Numbered from the stretch's first letter, positions 1 through 8,554 are shown. The stretch: DNA of 64,000 nucleotides from Spirochaeta cellobiosiphila DSM 17781 (GCF_000426705.1 NZ_KE384555.1:93672-157671); one strand, 5' to 3'. Program-made: numbers and translations. The notes: generated from the letters alone by a model not told the origin.

Positions 1-139
1 CCCATTCCTTGAGAAGAACTAATCCTTCTTCATACCTTCCTTCACCGATTAATTCATTGAACTGTATTTGGTAATGAGATTGGCTGTATACAGTAACACC
101 TAAGATTAAGAGATAGATCAAAAATAATTGTTTTTTCAA
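1..139 (-). CDS. secreted protein, 5' end only
   Basis: Reads from a TTG codon at 139 towards the left edge, so only the first 46 residues are present. A GGAG Shine-Dalgarno (149-152) lies 9 nt upstream of the TTG. The N-terminus is a typical signal peptide: two lysines, a hydrophobic stretch (LFLIYLLILGVTV), then a likely cleavage after VYSQ. The mature part begins with a helix-like segment (FNELIGEGRYEEGLVLLKEW) that would suit a TPR or Sel1-like repeat, but too little is visible to name a family. Function unknown; export is the only firm inference. Confidence 0.55.
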   Translation of the reverse strand, partial: MKKQLFLIYLLILGVTVYSQSHYQIQFNELIGEGRYEEGLVLLKEW

Positions 140-350
140 TTTTATTTTCTCCTTTTTACAACTATTTACCTACCTTTTACATTATAATAGGCTACACGTA
201 ACAAATCCTGCCCTATTCCCGTATCATCTCCCCCTTTCTACCAAAGAATGAACGTTCTGATGAAAGACGGGATCATTAATCTTTAGCGCCCTACTTACTT
301 CTATTGATACATAACAACATATACAGATAAAGCTAGTGGGAAAAACAATA

Positions 351-433
351 TTAGAAAGGCCTTCTAAAACTTTTAGAAGGGCCTTCTAATATCTTTAGCT
401 AGTCCTTCTAACTTTTTTAGAAGGGCCTTCTAA
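351..433. repeat. tandem CCTTCTAA/TTAGAAGG palindrome array
   Basis: Four overlapping inverted repeats share the half-site CCTTCTAA or its complement. They are: 360-380 (CCTTCTAAAA-C-TTTTAGAAGG, perfect 10-bp arms), 373-389 (TTAGAAGGGCCTTCTAA, perfect), 404-424 (8-bp arms, 5-nt loop) and 417-433 (the same perfect 17-mer again). A degenerate copy starts at 351. The 44-nt spacing between the two perfect 17-mers is about four helical turns. This could be a multi-site operator for the gene reading left from 139, or a structured 3' element behind the TonB receptor gene. A terminator role alone is unlikely because the receptor has its own terminator at 493-517. Confidence 0.7.
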
Positions 434-492
434 CTTTGATTCTTATGTTGAAAAGTGGAGAAAGCTGATAAGGACATGCAGGGAATAGGCAT

Positions 493-517
493 AAAAAAGC
501 CCCTCCAAAGAGGGACT
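493..517 (-). terminator. rho-independent terminator of TonB receptor gene
   Basis: On the minus strand AGTCCCTC, a 4-nt loop and GAGGGGCT form an 8-bp stem (one G-T pair) followed by six T. It begins 15 nt past the receptor stop codon. Confidence 0.85.
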
Positions 518-532
518 GTAATGTTTTACTGA

Positions 533-2668
533 TTAGAAAGATAGGTGACTTTGAAGGAGGACTCTTCGGCCTTCACCGTAGAATATATAATCACCTTCAC
601 CGGCATAGTAGGTCGTATCCAATAGGTTAGTAACAGAGAGATTGAGTCCCCAATTATCCCTATTATAATGCAGAGAAGCATCATATAAGGTGTATCCAGG
701 GATTTCTAATTTATTGGCAGTATCTGCAAAAGTTTCACTTTGATATCTAATACCACCACCAAATCCTACACCTTTAAAAGTACCCGATTGAAAAGTGTAT
801 TTGGGATAAAGGGAAGCTATTACCTCAGGGGCAAATAAGGGACGATTTTCTTCTATACTAGAATCCTTATCTTTAACAATCACAATGTCCTGTAAAGTTA
901 GTGCTGCTGTTAAGTCCAAGCCCATTAACGGACTTACCTTAGCATCCACTTCCCACCCTCTAGACCGGACTTCACCATTACGGACATATTTTGTCCCGAT
1001 CTTTTGAAGAGTGTCTCTTTTTGTTATTTGATAAAGGGATGTCGTTAAGAAGGTATTAAAAATATCAGATTTATACTTTAATCCTGCTTCATATTGTTCA
1101 CCAGTTTCCGGGATTAATGCCTCATCATCAGCGGCAGGAACCATTTGTGGATTAAAGAATCTATTTGCACTGATATAAGGATTAATACCCCACTTACTTT
1201 GGTATATTAAACCAGCTTTGCCACTAAAGGCCTGATCCAGAGTATTAGCGTTATCCCGTGTACTTCTGTTCTCATAATCAATACCAAAAAGATCATAACG
1301 GCCATTAACTGTCGTTAAGAATCCATAACCTAAATCCATTTGATCCTGTAAATAGAAACCAAGTTTATTCAAATAGAATAAATCTTTTTCTACTCTTTCA
1401 ACATCTGTATTATTGGTATAAACGGGATTATCGACATTCAATGGATCAGCTGCAGCGTAATTTTGAGCTGCATCATGATTATAATACTGATAATTTATGC
1501 CAGCCATTGCCTGATGAGAAATACTTCCTGTATTAAAATCAAAGAGGGCATTATTATCACTTTCAAGAATGAGGCTAAAAACGTCAATGTTATATCGTGC
1601 TCGATTAAGAACATTATCAGTATGATCTGTATCATACACAAAATCATATTTTTCCTGTCTGTGTAGATAAGCAAACCTTGTGTGAGAATGAAGCACCAGA
1701 TGATCATTGAGGACTTGCTCTCCTTCGATACCTGTAAGTACTTGATTATTAAGAAACAGATCTTCATCAGGATCACCGGCGGTATATAAATCGCGAGGGA
1801 TATAACCATAGGAAGCTTTCTTCACAGTTCCTACATAAGGAAAGAATCCATTTCCATGATTCTGATTATCATATTGATAACTACCATACAACTGAACACG
1901 GGTACGATCAGTTGGTTGATATAGTAGACTGGGCGCCACTAAACCTCTAAAGTTATAGGCATATTCAACCTGGGTGTTACCCCCTTTGATTTTTGTTACT
2001 AATCGATAACTCCAAGGACTATCAGCACCAAACGTATCTCCCATATCAAAAGCAACATACCCATTTGGATCTAGTGTCCCCCCTAGATCCAGCTTACGGA
2101 TTCGTTGTCCATTGGCTCTTTTGCTGACACTATTCACTAATCCACCGGGACTTGATCCACCATACAGAACAGAGGAAGGCCCCTTGAGAACCTCTATTCG
2201 TTCAGTCAAATAAGAATCAATCATGGGAACGGCGAATCCAAAACTGAGCATCTGTAATCCGTCCAGATAGAGACCAGTCTCTCGGGCGTTGAAACCTCTC
2301 ATATAAAACCATTCTGAATCCGTATCTGTATAAGTCTGAGTAACAACACCAGCAGTGTATCTCAAAGCTTCATCAATCTTCTGAACACCCCGGTCCTTAA
2401 GCTCTTCCTCTCCAATAACAGAGATGGCTTGAGGTATTTCTTCGATAGGTGTAGCGACTTTTGCACCAGCACTTACTTCATTAGGGACATATCCGTCCAT
2501 ATCATTAGGATTGGTAATCCCATTATTACTTTCCTGTTCTCCCTCAACAATGATGGTGGGAGCTTCTGATTCTGTGTCAGAATCTTCGGCCATCAAGGGA
2601 CTTACGACACACAATAAGGTGCCAATAACCATGATAGCCAAGCGAAAACGTTCTCGCCAAAAAGACAT
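533..2668 (-). CDS. TonB-dependent siderophore-type outer membrane receptor
   Basis: 711 residues, usual for the FhuA/FhuE/FpvA group. Residues 1-27 form a signal peptide (cleavage near SPLMA). Residues 36-44 (APTIIVEGE) look like a TonB box. The plug spans about 65-190 with hallmark segments IPQAISVIG, YMRGF, LYLDG and VLKGPSSVLYG. The rest is a beta-barrel ending in a terminal phenylalanine, as needed for outer-membrane insertion. It probably imports a ferric siderophore or similar chelate; the ligand cannot be read. AGGAGAG lies 6 nt before the ATG. It is divergent from exbB-exbD-tonB, which would energise it. Iron control is expected, but no clear Fur box was found. A TTAATATGTATTAA near-palindrome (2681-2694) sits just upstream of the start. 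Confidence 0.9.
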   Translation of the reverse strand: MSFWRERFRLAIMVIGTLLCVVSPLMAEDSDTESEAPTIIVEGEQESNNGITNPNDMDGYVPNEVSAGAKVATPIEEIPQAISVIGEEELKDRGVQKIDEALRYTAGVVTQTYTDTDSEWFYMRGFNARETGLYLDGLQMLSFGFAVPMIDSYLTERIEVLKGPSSVLYGGSSPGGLVNSVSKRANGQRIRKLDLGGTLDPNGYVAFDMGDTFGADSPWSYRLVTKIKGGNTQVEYAYNFRGLVAPSLLYQPTDRTRVQLYGSYQYDNQNHGNGFFPYVGTVKKASYGYIPRDLYTAGDPDEDLFLNNQVLTGIEGEQVLNDHLVLHSHTRFAYLHRQEKYDFVYDTDHTDNVLNRARYNIDVFSLILESDNNALFDFNTGSISHQAMAGINYQYYNHDAAQNYAAADPLNVDNPVYTNNTDVERVEKDLFYLNKLGFYLQDQMDLGYGFLTTVNGRYDLFGIDYENRSTRDNANTLDQAFSGKAGLIYQSKWGINPYISANRFFNPQMVPAADDEALIPETGEQYEAGLKYKSDIFNTFLTTSLYQITKRDTLQKIGTKYVRNGEVRSRGWEVDAKVSPLMGLDLTAALTLQDIVIVKDKDSSIEENRPLFAPEVIASLYPKYTFQSGTFKGVGFGGGIRYQSETFADTANKLEIPGYTLYDASLHYNRDNWGLNLSVTNLLDTTYYAGEGDYIFYGEGRRVLLQSHLSF

Positions 2669-3103
2669 ATATTACTCTCCTAGTCAGTTAATATGTATTA
2701 ATCCTGGTTAATTTATTAGAAGAAATGTTAATTATTCAAGTAGGCGCGCTAATATTTCTTATCTTTTATTTATTTACATTTTTCCCGTAATAATCACATC
2801 TTTGAGATCAATAATGAAATAAATCCCCCTATAAAGAGTGTAGATCGTCCCCATTTCTTATTATTAATTATTATTAAAATAATCAGACAAATAATTCTAT
2901 AGGCAACAATTAAATTAGCTCCCATTAACTATACAATTCTCTATTCACCTGGTTAGCAATACTTGAACATAAGGATATATAGATAATATTCCTATGTTAA
3001 ATAACATCTTATAGTCTTTTATTACGACATTGACACACTATTCCCATATATGTCATAAGAATTAATCTGTATTTACTATATAGACATCACTATGAGGTTT
3101 TTT
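2669..3103. other. 435-nt divergent intergenic region, TonB receptor / exbB
   Basis: Very AT-rich stretch between divergent genes. It must carry both promoters. A near-palindrome TTAATA-TG-TATTAA at 2681-2694 is a candidate operator for the receptor gene. A candidate exbB promoter lies at 3030-3059. No RNA gene or ORF with a ribosome site was seen. Confidence 0.6.
3030..3059 (+). promoter_or_regulatory. candidate sigma70 promoter of exbB operon
   Basis: Perfect -35 TTGACA (3030-3035), 18-nt spacer, -10 CATAAG (4/6) with an extended TG at 3051-3052. It lies 44 nt before the chosen exbB start. The match is moderate. Confidence 0.45.
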
Positions 3104-3673
3104 ATGTCATTATTTTCATTAATTCAGAAGGGCGGAGTCATTAACTATGTTTTGGTTGCCCTTCTCTTTTTGGCATCAGTTATCGTCCTGGAACGCATCC
3201 TGTTTTTTATTATTACCAGTTATAATCGTAAACATATCACCATGGAGGGAACCCAATTAAACAAAAGATCTCAAGCAAAACAGATCATGAACCAATACCA
3301 TATTAGCAAATATTTACCTCAGAAGCAGTATAATGCTTCACTGGATAAAGCCAATGCCCTTCTAATTGATAAAATGGAGCAGGGCTTATGGATATTATCC
3401 TGTATCATGACCATTGCTCCTTCACTTGGATTATTAGGAACCGTTACAGGTCTAATCAAAGCCTTCCAGCAAATGGCCAATGCAGGGGCTTCGGTCGATA
3501 TTGGACAGTTATCTGGAGGAATATGGGAGGCAATGTTGACCACAGCTTTTGGGCTAGTTGTGGCGATTCCCTCTCTGGTATGTTTACGGATATTCAAAAA
3601 GATCATCACAGATAGAACTTTAGATATGCAAATAGCGATTTTAACCTTGGAAGAATCGAATGCCACTGAATAA
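3104..3673 (+). CDS. exbB: ExbB/MotA-TolQ family proton channel protein
   Basis: 189 residues. ExbB forms the inner-membrane proton channel with ExbD and drives TonB. Three membrane segments are visible: near residues 10-33, a middle one (ILSCIMTIAPSLGLLGTVTG) that carries the MotA/TolQ/ExbB signature, and a third (AMLTTAFGLVVAIPSLVCL). The ATG at 3104 was chosen because TGAGG (3093-3097) stands 6 nt before it; an in-frame ATG at 3092 overlaps that sequence and has no ribosome site of its own. The 3' end overlaps exbD by 14 nt. The long cytoplasmic loop before the second membrane segment is shorter than in E. coli ExbB. The order exbB-exbD-tonB beside a receptor favours ExbB over TolQ. Confidence 0.88.
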   Translation: MSLFSLIQKGGVINYVLVALLFLASVIVLERILFFIITSYNRKHITMEGTQLNKRSQAKQIMNQYHISKYLPQKQYNASLDKANALLIDKMEQGLWILSCIMTIAPSLGLLGTVTGLIKAFQQMANAGASVDIGQLSGGIWEAMLTTAFGLVVAIPSLVCLRIFKKIITDRTLDMQIAILTLEESNATE

Positions 3674-4067
3674 AATCAAGGCCTATCATCAATCTGAAGA
3701 GGATATCAATATCATGCCCCTTATTGATGTCATCTTTATCTTACTTATCTTCTTCATGATTGCCTCTGAATTTAACAAGTCTATATTGCCTATGGACTTA
3801 CCTCAGGCAACCACAGGAGAACAACAAAAGACTCACATTAGCCTATCCGTTGGGGAAGATGGTAGAATCGCCGTTGATGACCAAATCGTGGAATTAGAGG
3901 AAATCAGCCCTATCATATCAACATGGGTGGCTAGTACACCTGAAGGAACTATTAGCATCGCCAGTGATGAACAGGTTGATTTTGGGATGTTTGTCAAAGT
4001 CCTGGATGAAATACGTAAGGGCGGCGGGGAGAAAATAGGAATTCAATATGAATCGTCTGGTCCTTAG
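3660..4067 (+). CDS. exbD: ExbD/TolR family biopolymer transport protein
   Basis: 135 residues. One N-terminal membrane anchor (about 18-38, IMPLIDVIFILLIFFMIASE) contains Asp23 at the place of the proton-carrying aspartate of ExbD/TolR. The remainder is a periplasmic domain (LSVGEDGRIAVDDQIVELEE, then VDFGMFVKVLDEIRKGG), the usual ExbD fold. It overlaps exbB by 14 nt and tonB by 20 nt, so the three are translationally coupled. It is expected to couple proton flow to TonB movement. Confidence 0.88.
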   Translation: MPLNKIKAYHQSEEDINIMPLIDVIFILLIFFMIASEFNKSILPMDLPQATTGEQQKTHISLSVGEDGRIAVDDQIVELEEISPIISTWVASTPEGTISIASDEQVDFGMFVKVLDEIRKGGGEKIGIQYESSGP

Positions 4068-4638
4068 TATTACTGTAAATGCTGTTCTATGGGGAGGAGC
4101 CTTCTTCTTTGCCCCAGATAAGACTGTGGATAAATTTGTTCCCAGCTCTATGGATAAAAAGGTTACAGAAGTAAGTCTAGTGATTCCTCCCAAAGCACCT
4201 GAACCTATTAGAACAAAACCTCAACCAGAGCCCCCTATTCCTAAAGAGCTTCCTAAACCAGAACCGGTTAAAGAGGAAGCTCCTATCATTGAGGAAGTCC
4301 TCCCCCAGAAGGAGGATCCCATTACAGAGCCGGAGCCAGAACCTCAAGTATCACCAGCTTTTGTGAATTATCAGAATATGGTTCTCACTGAGGTAGGACG
4401 TAATAAACTCTACCCGAAGGCAGCCCAACGGCGTAATCAAACAGGGAAAGTAAAGATTCGTCTGGTAATCAACGCCAAAGGGAAGTTAGCCCAATGCCTC
4501 GTCCTTGAATCATCAGGTTATCCCTTGTTAGATAAAGGGGCTATGGTCAGTGCCAAAAGGGCGGCACCCTTTCCTCCTCCCTATACAGAGAATGGTGAGT
4601 TTACCCTAGAATTTTATATTGAATATCAGCTCTCGTAG
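4048..4638 (+). CDS. tonB: TonB family energy transducer
   Basis: 196 residues. N-terminal membrane anchor (about 4-21), then a proline/glutamate-rich spacer (about 48-105, repeated Pro-Glu and Pro-Lys pairs) that spans the periplasm, then a TonB C-terminal domain (about 108-196). The domain has the KLYPKAAQRRNQTGKVKIRL segment with the conserved Tyr-Pro, followed by AKGKLAQCLVLESSGYPLLDKGA. The anchor lacks the SHLS-type His seen in E. coli TonB. It overlaps exbD by 20 nt and ends 4 nt before a convergent gene. It probably serves the adjacent receptor; no other TonB-dependent receptor is in the window. Confidence 0.85.
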   Translation: MNRLVLSITVNAVLWGGAFFFAPDKTVDKFVPSSMDKKVTEVSLVIPPKAPEPIRTKPQPEPPIPKELPKPEPVKEEAPIIEEVLPQKEDPITEPEPEPQVSPAFVNYQNMVLTEVGRNKLYPKAAQRRNQTGKVKIRLVINAKGKLAQCLVLESSGYPLLDKGAMVSAKRAAPFPPPYTENGEFTLEFYIEYQLS

Positions 4639-4641
4639 AAC

Positions 4642-5589
4642 TTAAACATGATTTAACAAGCCCAATTCAATGGGATGGGGATTTAAGAACCTTTGGCTTA
4701 AGAGGTACTCTTCTTTGTAAATAAGAGAGTAATGACGGATTAAGGTTAAAGGAACAACCAGAGGAACATAACCTTTGTGGTACTGATCACAGACCTGTAG
4801 TAATTCCTGTTTTTCTTCAGGTGATATCTTCTTCTTAAAATATCCCAGCATATGAAGGAGAACATTGTAATTATTATTTAAGGATTTCTGCTCTCCCACC
4901 ATCTTAACAAGTAAAGCCAAGTATTCAGAACGAAGGCTATCCAGATCTTTTTGACCTAAGGAAGCCACAAGAGCTCCCATTTCTTTAAGTAAAGAAGGAC
5001 TATGAGCCATAAAGGTGTATTTGTGTCGACTATGAAAATCAACAAGGTCCCTGGCCTTTTTCCCTTTCACATGCTTACGCCAATCTTGCATGGTAAAAAG
5101 AGCTTCTATAAAGCGTTCTCTGAGACCAGGATCATGAAGTCGTCCTTCCTCTTCGACAGGAATATCCGGGAATCTTCGGGCAAAGGCTTTGGCGAATAAA
5201 CCTTGTCCCTTATGACTAATGGTAACGCCCTCTTCATTATATACTTTTACATTATAGAAACCGGAAGAAGGACTTTTTGATTTGAATATAAAACCCACAA
5301 TATCCGACTGGGCCAATTGATCCAGTTTACCCGGAATCCAGGACTGCATCTGTTCTGTTTTATCCAGCTTCGTTTTACCAGTTAACAAGAGGGGATTTTC
5401 AGGATCACCTACTAAACGCATAGACTCCCGGGGAATGGTCATTCCACATTCCACTTCAGGACAGACGGGAACAAAGTCGAACCATTGGCTGAGAGTCTCT
5501 GTAATATAACGATCCCATTTATGTTGCCCGTCATAGCGAACCTGATTACCAAGCAAACAACTGCTAATACCTATCTTTATCTTATCCAT
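4642..5589 (-). CDS. DUF523-DUF1722 (YbgA-like) protein
   Basis: 315 residues. Residues 1-150 are a DUF523 domain (SSCLLG at 9-14, PVCPEVECG at 41-49). Residues 190-310 are DUF1722, as in E. coli YbgA and related two-domain proteins. DUF523 includes the thiouracil desulfidase TudS, in which three cysteines bind an Fe-S cluster. Here Cys11, Cys43 and Cys48 are present, but the usual SPSCG motif reads SPSSG (Ser109), so a cluster ligand may be absent. It ends 4 nt from a convergent tonB. The stop is 5 nt after the start-side neighbour (GNAT gene), so the GNAT and this gene are probably one transcript. Biological role unknown. Confidence 0.8.
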   Translation of the reverse strand: MDKIKIGISSCLLGNQVRYDGQHKWDRYITETLSQWFDFVPVCPEVECGMTIPRESMRLVGDPENPLLLTGKTKLDKTEQMQSWIPGKLDQLAQSDIVGFIFKSKSPSSGFYNVKVYNEEGVTISHKGQGLFAKAFARRFPDIPVEEEGRLHDPGLRERFIEALFTMQDWRKHVKGKKARDLVDFHSRHKYTFMAHSPSLLKEMGALVASLGQKDLDSLRSEYLALLVKMVGEQKSLNNNYNVLLHMLGYFKKKISPEEKQELLQVCDQYHKGYVPLVVPLTLIRHYSLIYKEEYLLSQRFLNPHPIELGLLNHV

Positions 5590-5593
5590 AATA

Positions 5594-6076
5594 TTAACTG
5601 ATAACAGTACTTCTCCGTTCTAAAATGATTGTGTCCTTCCACACTCCGTCTAATTGAGCGATTTTTTCTCTTCTGCCGATCACTCTAAAACCAAAGCGCT
5701 CATGAAGCTTTAAGGAAGGGATGTTTTCGGGAAAGACACTGGAAAACAATGTCCAAATACCTTCCTGCTCAGAAGACTCTATTGTCTTTTCTAATAATTT
5801 CGTTCCAATTCCCTTGTGGCTATACTCAGGATCTACATAGATACTAAGCTCACACACACCTCGATAAACGTCCCTTTTGGACACAGGCGATAGGGCAGAC
5901 CAACCCTTTACCTCACCATCTGCTTCATAGACAAAGCAGGAATGGTGGTGATGGCCTGTCCACCACTCTTCCCATGGGGGAACTTCTGTTTGAAAGGTAG
6001 CAATGCGAGCATCCAAACCTTTTTTGTACACATCCAGGACTCCTGGACCATCTTTTTCTATCATTGTCCTTATCAT
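5594..6076 (-). CDS. GNAT N-acetyltransferase, phosphinothricin acetyltransferase-like
   Basis: 160 residues, full length for the PAT/YncA group. The N-terminus MIRTMIEKDGPGVLDVYKKG and the segment IATFQTEVPPWEEWW match that group. The acetyl-CoA loop is YSHKGIGTKLLE (about 105-117), followed by ENIPSLKLHERFGFRVIGR. It would acetylate a small amine, perhaps an amino acid or antimetabolite; the substrate cannot be read. The ATG at 6076 fits family alignments. A second in-frame ATG at 6064 has AAGG just before it and is an alternative. It lies between an EamA exporter and a YbgA-like gene on the same strand. Confidence 0.82.
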   Translation of the reverse strand: MIRTMIEKDGPGVLDVYKKGLDARIATFQTEVPPWEEWWTGHHHHSCFVYEADGEVKGWSALSPVSKRDVYRGVCELSIYVDPEYSHKGIGTKLLEKTIESSEQEGIWTLFSSVFPENIPSLKLHERFGFRVIGRREKIAQLDGVWKDTIILERRSTVIS

Positions 6077-6096
6077 AAAAGTATAATGTCACAAGA

Positions 6097-6996
6097 TTAT
6101 TTTTTTGTCCCTGTTTTTTGCTTTTGTGCTGATTTATTCTCACCTACCCCCAGGAGAAAGGTTCCTATCAGAGCAAGAATGGTTCCTCCCATCTCAAGGA
6201 AGGAAATGCTTTCCTTTAAAATGATATAACCAGATAGGGTGGCTATGATAGGGGCCACATATAACCATCCAGAAGCGAATAAGGGCCCCGCTTCCTTCAC
6301 AAGTACCATCACAGCAGTGTGGGCTATAATAGAACCGGCAATGATAAGATACAGAAGAGGTAGTATGGCCTTTGCCGGGAAGGCAGTCTGCCCTGCTATA
6401 TAACTTAATCCCAGTAAGAGAAGCCCTCCTATCAAGGACTGAAGGGCATTAATAGTAACAGCACTTTCCTCTTTTTTAAATAAAAGGGGATACAGGACAT
6501 TACCCACAGCATAGAGAATCACACATCCCCAAGCTGCGATAAGATACATAATAGGATGGGTAGCACTTGAAGGAGCGGCAATCAAGAATGATCCCATCGT
6601 TCCTAATAATAAAGCAATATAGTGATAAGGATTCAGTCTTTTATGCAAGAATAGTGAAGCAAACAGAGCTGTGAATATAGGTCCTGTAGCATCCAGTCGA
6701 GCCATAAAGCCGGAATCAACTTTTGTCTGAGCTATAAACATTAAACCAAAAGTTCCTACCACGAGAAAAAGGGATAGAAAGGCTGATCTCAGACATAAGG
6801 ATTTTAATTGTTGAATAGATACTTTTCCTGTGAGTAACATCACCATAATCATGATAAAACCAGCGGCTGTGAACCGTATTCCTCCATATAACAGAGGAGA
6901 GGCCCCTGCTTTCAATCCCAGACTGATGGCGAGAAAAGTATTACCAAAAATGGCACAGACAAGGATAAATAAAGAGTATTTCTTTACATTATTCAT
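6097..6996 (-). CDS. EamA/DMT-family transporter
   Basis: 299 residues with about ten hydrophobic segments arranged as two EamA repeats (about 8-135 and 150-287), the normal drug/metabolite transporter layout. The segment YGGIRFTAAGFIMIMVMLL and the C-terminal LFASGWLYVAPIIATLSGYIILKE are typical. It likely exports a metabolite or amino acid. AAGGAG stands 7 nt before the ATG. It is divergent from a MocR-type regulator, a very common pairing in which the regulator controls the exporter, probably through the sites at 7037-7073. The acetyltransferase gene 20 nt downstream may act on the same compound. Confidence 0.85.
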   Translation of the reverse strand: MNNVKKYSLFILVCAIFGNTFLAISLGLKAGASPLLYGGIRFTAAGFIMIMVMLLTGKVSIQQLKSLCLRSAFLSLFLVVGTFGLMFIAQTKVDSGFMARLDATGPIFTALFASLFLHKRLNPYHYIALLLGTMGSFLIAAPSSATHPIMYLIAAWGCVILYAVGNVLYPLLFKKEESAVTINALQSLIGGLLLLGLSYIAGQTAFPAKAILPLLYLIIAGSIIAHTAVMVLVKEAGPLFASGWLYVAPIIATLSGYIILKESISFLEMGGTILALIGTFLLGVGENKSAQKQKTGTKK

Positions 6997-7036
6997 GGCT
7001 AACTCCTTGATAGCAGGTTAGATAAATACCTAAAAA

Positions 7037-7073
7037 GGGTACAGATACAGATTGTGTATTTATTATGGGTACA
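7037..7073. promoter_or_regulatory. candidate MocR operator between EamA and mocR genes
   Basis: A direct repeat GGGTACA occurs at 7037-7043 and 7067-7073, exactly 30 bp apart (three helical turns). An inverted repeat ATACA-GATTG-TGTAT lies between them (7045-7059). The second copy overlaps a -10-like TACAAT (7070-7075) that points at the mocR start 12 nt on. MocR regulators typically bind paired direct repeats in such divergent regions. Confidence 0.55.
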
Positions 7074-7086
7074 ATAGAATAAAAAG

Positions 7087-8520
7087 ATGAAGAAGTATGA
7101 GCAGCTTTACCACAATGTAAAGAATCAGATAACAGGAGACTATTTTGATCAGGGAGAGCGCTTATTATCCCTTAGGGAACAAGCCTCCCAATCGGGATAT
7201 TCACTGAATACTGTTATCAAAGCCTATGATCTGCTTGTAGATGAAGGTTTTATTAAAACCACAGAGAGAGGTGGGTATTATATTAATCAGAAAGCTCTCC
7301 CTATGACACAGCAGGGTATAGGAACGCCCCATCCCCTCCCCGACAGATATGTAACAGAAGCTAGAAAAAGTGGTCAACGTTTAGACCAGTTATATGCTCA
7401 GCTGATAACCATTGATCCTACCTTCGCCTGTGCCGCTCCCGAGGATGATATTCTCCCTGGTGAACTTCTTAAAAAGCTGATGTTAAAACTGGATCATTCC
7501 TGGCTCAATTATGGAGACCTGGAAGGGGATACACGTATGAAACAGCGTATAAGCTTACAATATAGAAACGTTAGTCCCGGTATAAATCCTGATGACATTC
7601 TTATAACAAATGGAGCCACAGAAGGCTTAGCTTTAGTCCTTCAGCAACTATTGGAGGACGGAGATACTTTGGTGGTGGAATCCCCCACTTACCATAATTA
7701 TTTCCATCAATTATCCAGACGTCATGTCAAAATCATTGAAGTTCCCGTTGGAGAAAAGGGACTGGATCTGGATATACTTCAAGAGGAACTTATACACAAT
7801 AAAGTAAAAATGGTCATAGCACAGCCGAATGTTCATAATCCTACTGGTATTACAATGGCGGAAGATGAGAAGAAACGTTTAGTAAATCTGGCTATAGAAT
7901 ATCAATTTTATCTCCTTCAGGATGATGTCTATGGAGATCTTTCCTTTAACAAAGTACGACCAACAAATCTATGTTATTACTCTGATTCTCCCCTTATCAT
8001 TACCCTATCTTCCTTTTCCAAATCCATTGCCCCCGGTATCAGATTGGGATGGATACATGCTAAAGGTCGGATAAAAGAATTGGCTGAAGCAAAATTAGCC
8101 CTATCTATGGAATCGAATCACCTATCTCAGGAACTGATGAAACAATTTGTGGCGACAAAGGCTCACCGCCAGCATTTGCTGGGCCTAAGATCGGCCCTGG
8201 AAAAGAGAATTGATGATCATATCCAATACTTATCTGAGGTTCTGCCCCCAGGCAGTTACATAAGAAAACCTTCGGGAGCCTGTCTATTATGGGTAGCCTT
8301 ACCTGAGGATATCGATGGAACCAAGGTCTTCGAGAAAGCAGCTGGTAAAGGGATTATTGCAGCACCAGGAGCACTGTTTTCAACAAGTCATCATTTTGAT
8401 CATTATATCCGACTTAATGTAGGACACAAATTAACAGAGTCACGCAAAAGAGCATTAACCGTTCTGGGTCAGACAGCACAAGAGCTCAGGACTGGCGAAT
8501 ATCATAAGGATTGTCACTGA
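7087..8520 (+). CDS. MocR-type GntR regulator with aminotransferase domain
   Basis: 477 residues, normal for MocR proteins. Residues 1-70 are a GntR winged helix (SLREQASQSGYSLNTVIKAY). Residues 90-465 are a type-I fold PLP aminotransferase domain with DDVYGD (279-284) and the PLP lysine Lys312 in SSFSKSIAPGIRLGW. It probably senses an amino acid or PLP compound and controls the divergent EamA exporter. The ATG at 7087 has no Shine-Dalgarno. A TACAAT hexamer ends 11 nt before it, so the leader would be only about 5 nt. No separate PdxST genes are nearby, so a PdxR role is not suggested. Confidence 0.87.
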   Translation: MKKYEQLYHNVKNQITGDYFDQGERLLSLREQASQSGYSLNTVIKAYDLLVDEGFIKTTERGGYYINQKALPMTQQGIGTPHPLPDRYVTEARKSGQRLDQLYAQLITIDPTFACAAPEDDILPGELLKKLMLKLDHSWLNYGDLEGDTRMKQRISLQYRNVSPGINPDDILITNGATEGLALVLQQLLEDGDTLVVESPTYHNYFHQLSRRHVKIIEVPVGEKGLDLDILQEELIHNKVKMVIAQPNVHNPTGITMAEDEKKRLVNLAIEYQFYLLQDDVYGDLSFNKVRPTNLCYYSDSPLIITLSSFSKSIAPGIRLGWIHAKGRIKELAEAKLALSMESNHLSQELMKQFVATKAHRQHLLGLRSALEKRIDDHIQYLSEVLPPGSYIRKPSGACLLWVALPEDIDGTKVFEKAAGKGIIAAPGALFSTSHHFDHYIRLNVGHKLTESRKRALTVLGQTAQELRTGEYHKDCH

Positions 8521-8554
8521 AGTAGAAAAGTTGTCCTCCTTTCAAGCGCTATCT

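Larger units (their letters stand above)
140..532. other. 393-nt intergenic region with palindrome array
   Basis: No ORF with a ribosome site was found. It holds the upstream region of the partial gene at the left edge, an array of CCTTCTAA/TTAGAAGG palindromes (351-433), and the terminator of the TonB receptor gene (493-517). Confidence 0.7.

Noticed and set aside
2669..3103. Fur box
   Set aside because: No stretch matches the 19-bp consensus well enough; AT-richness gives many weak hits.
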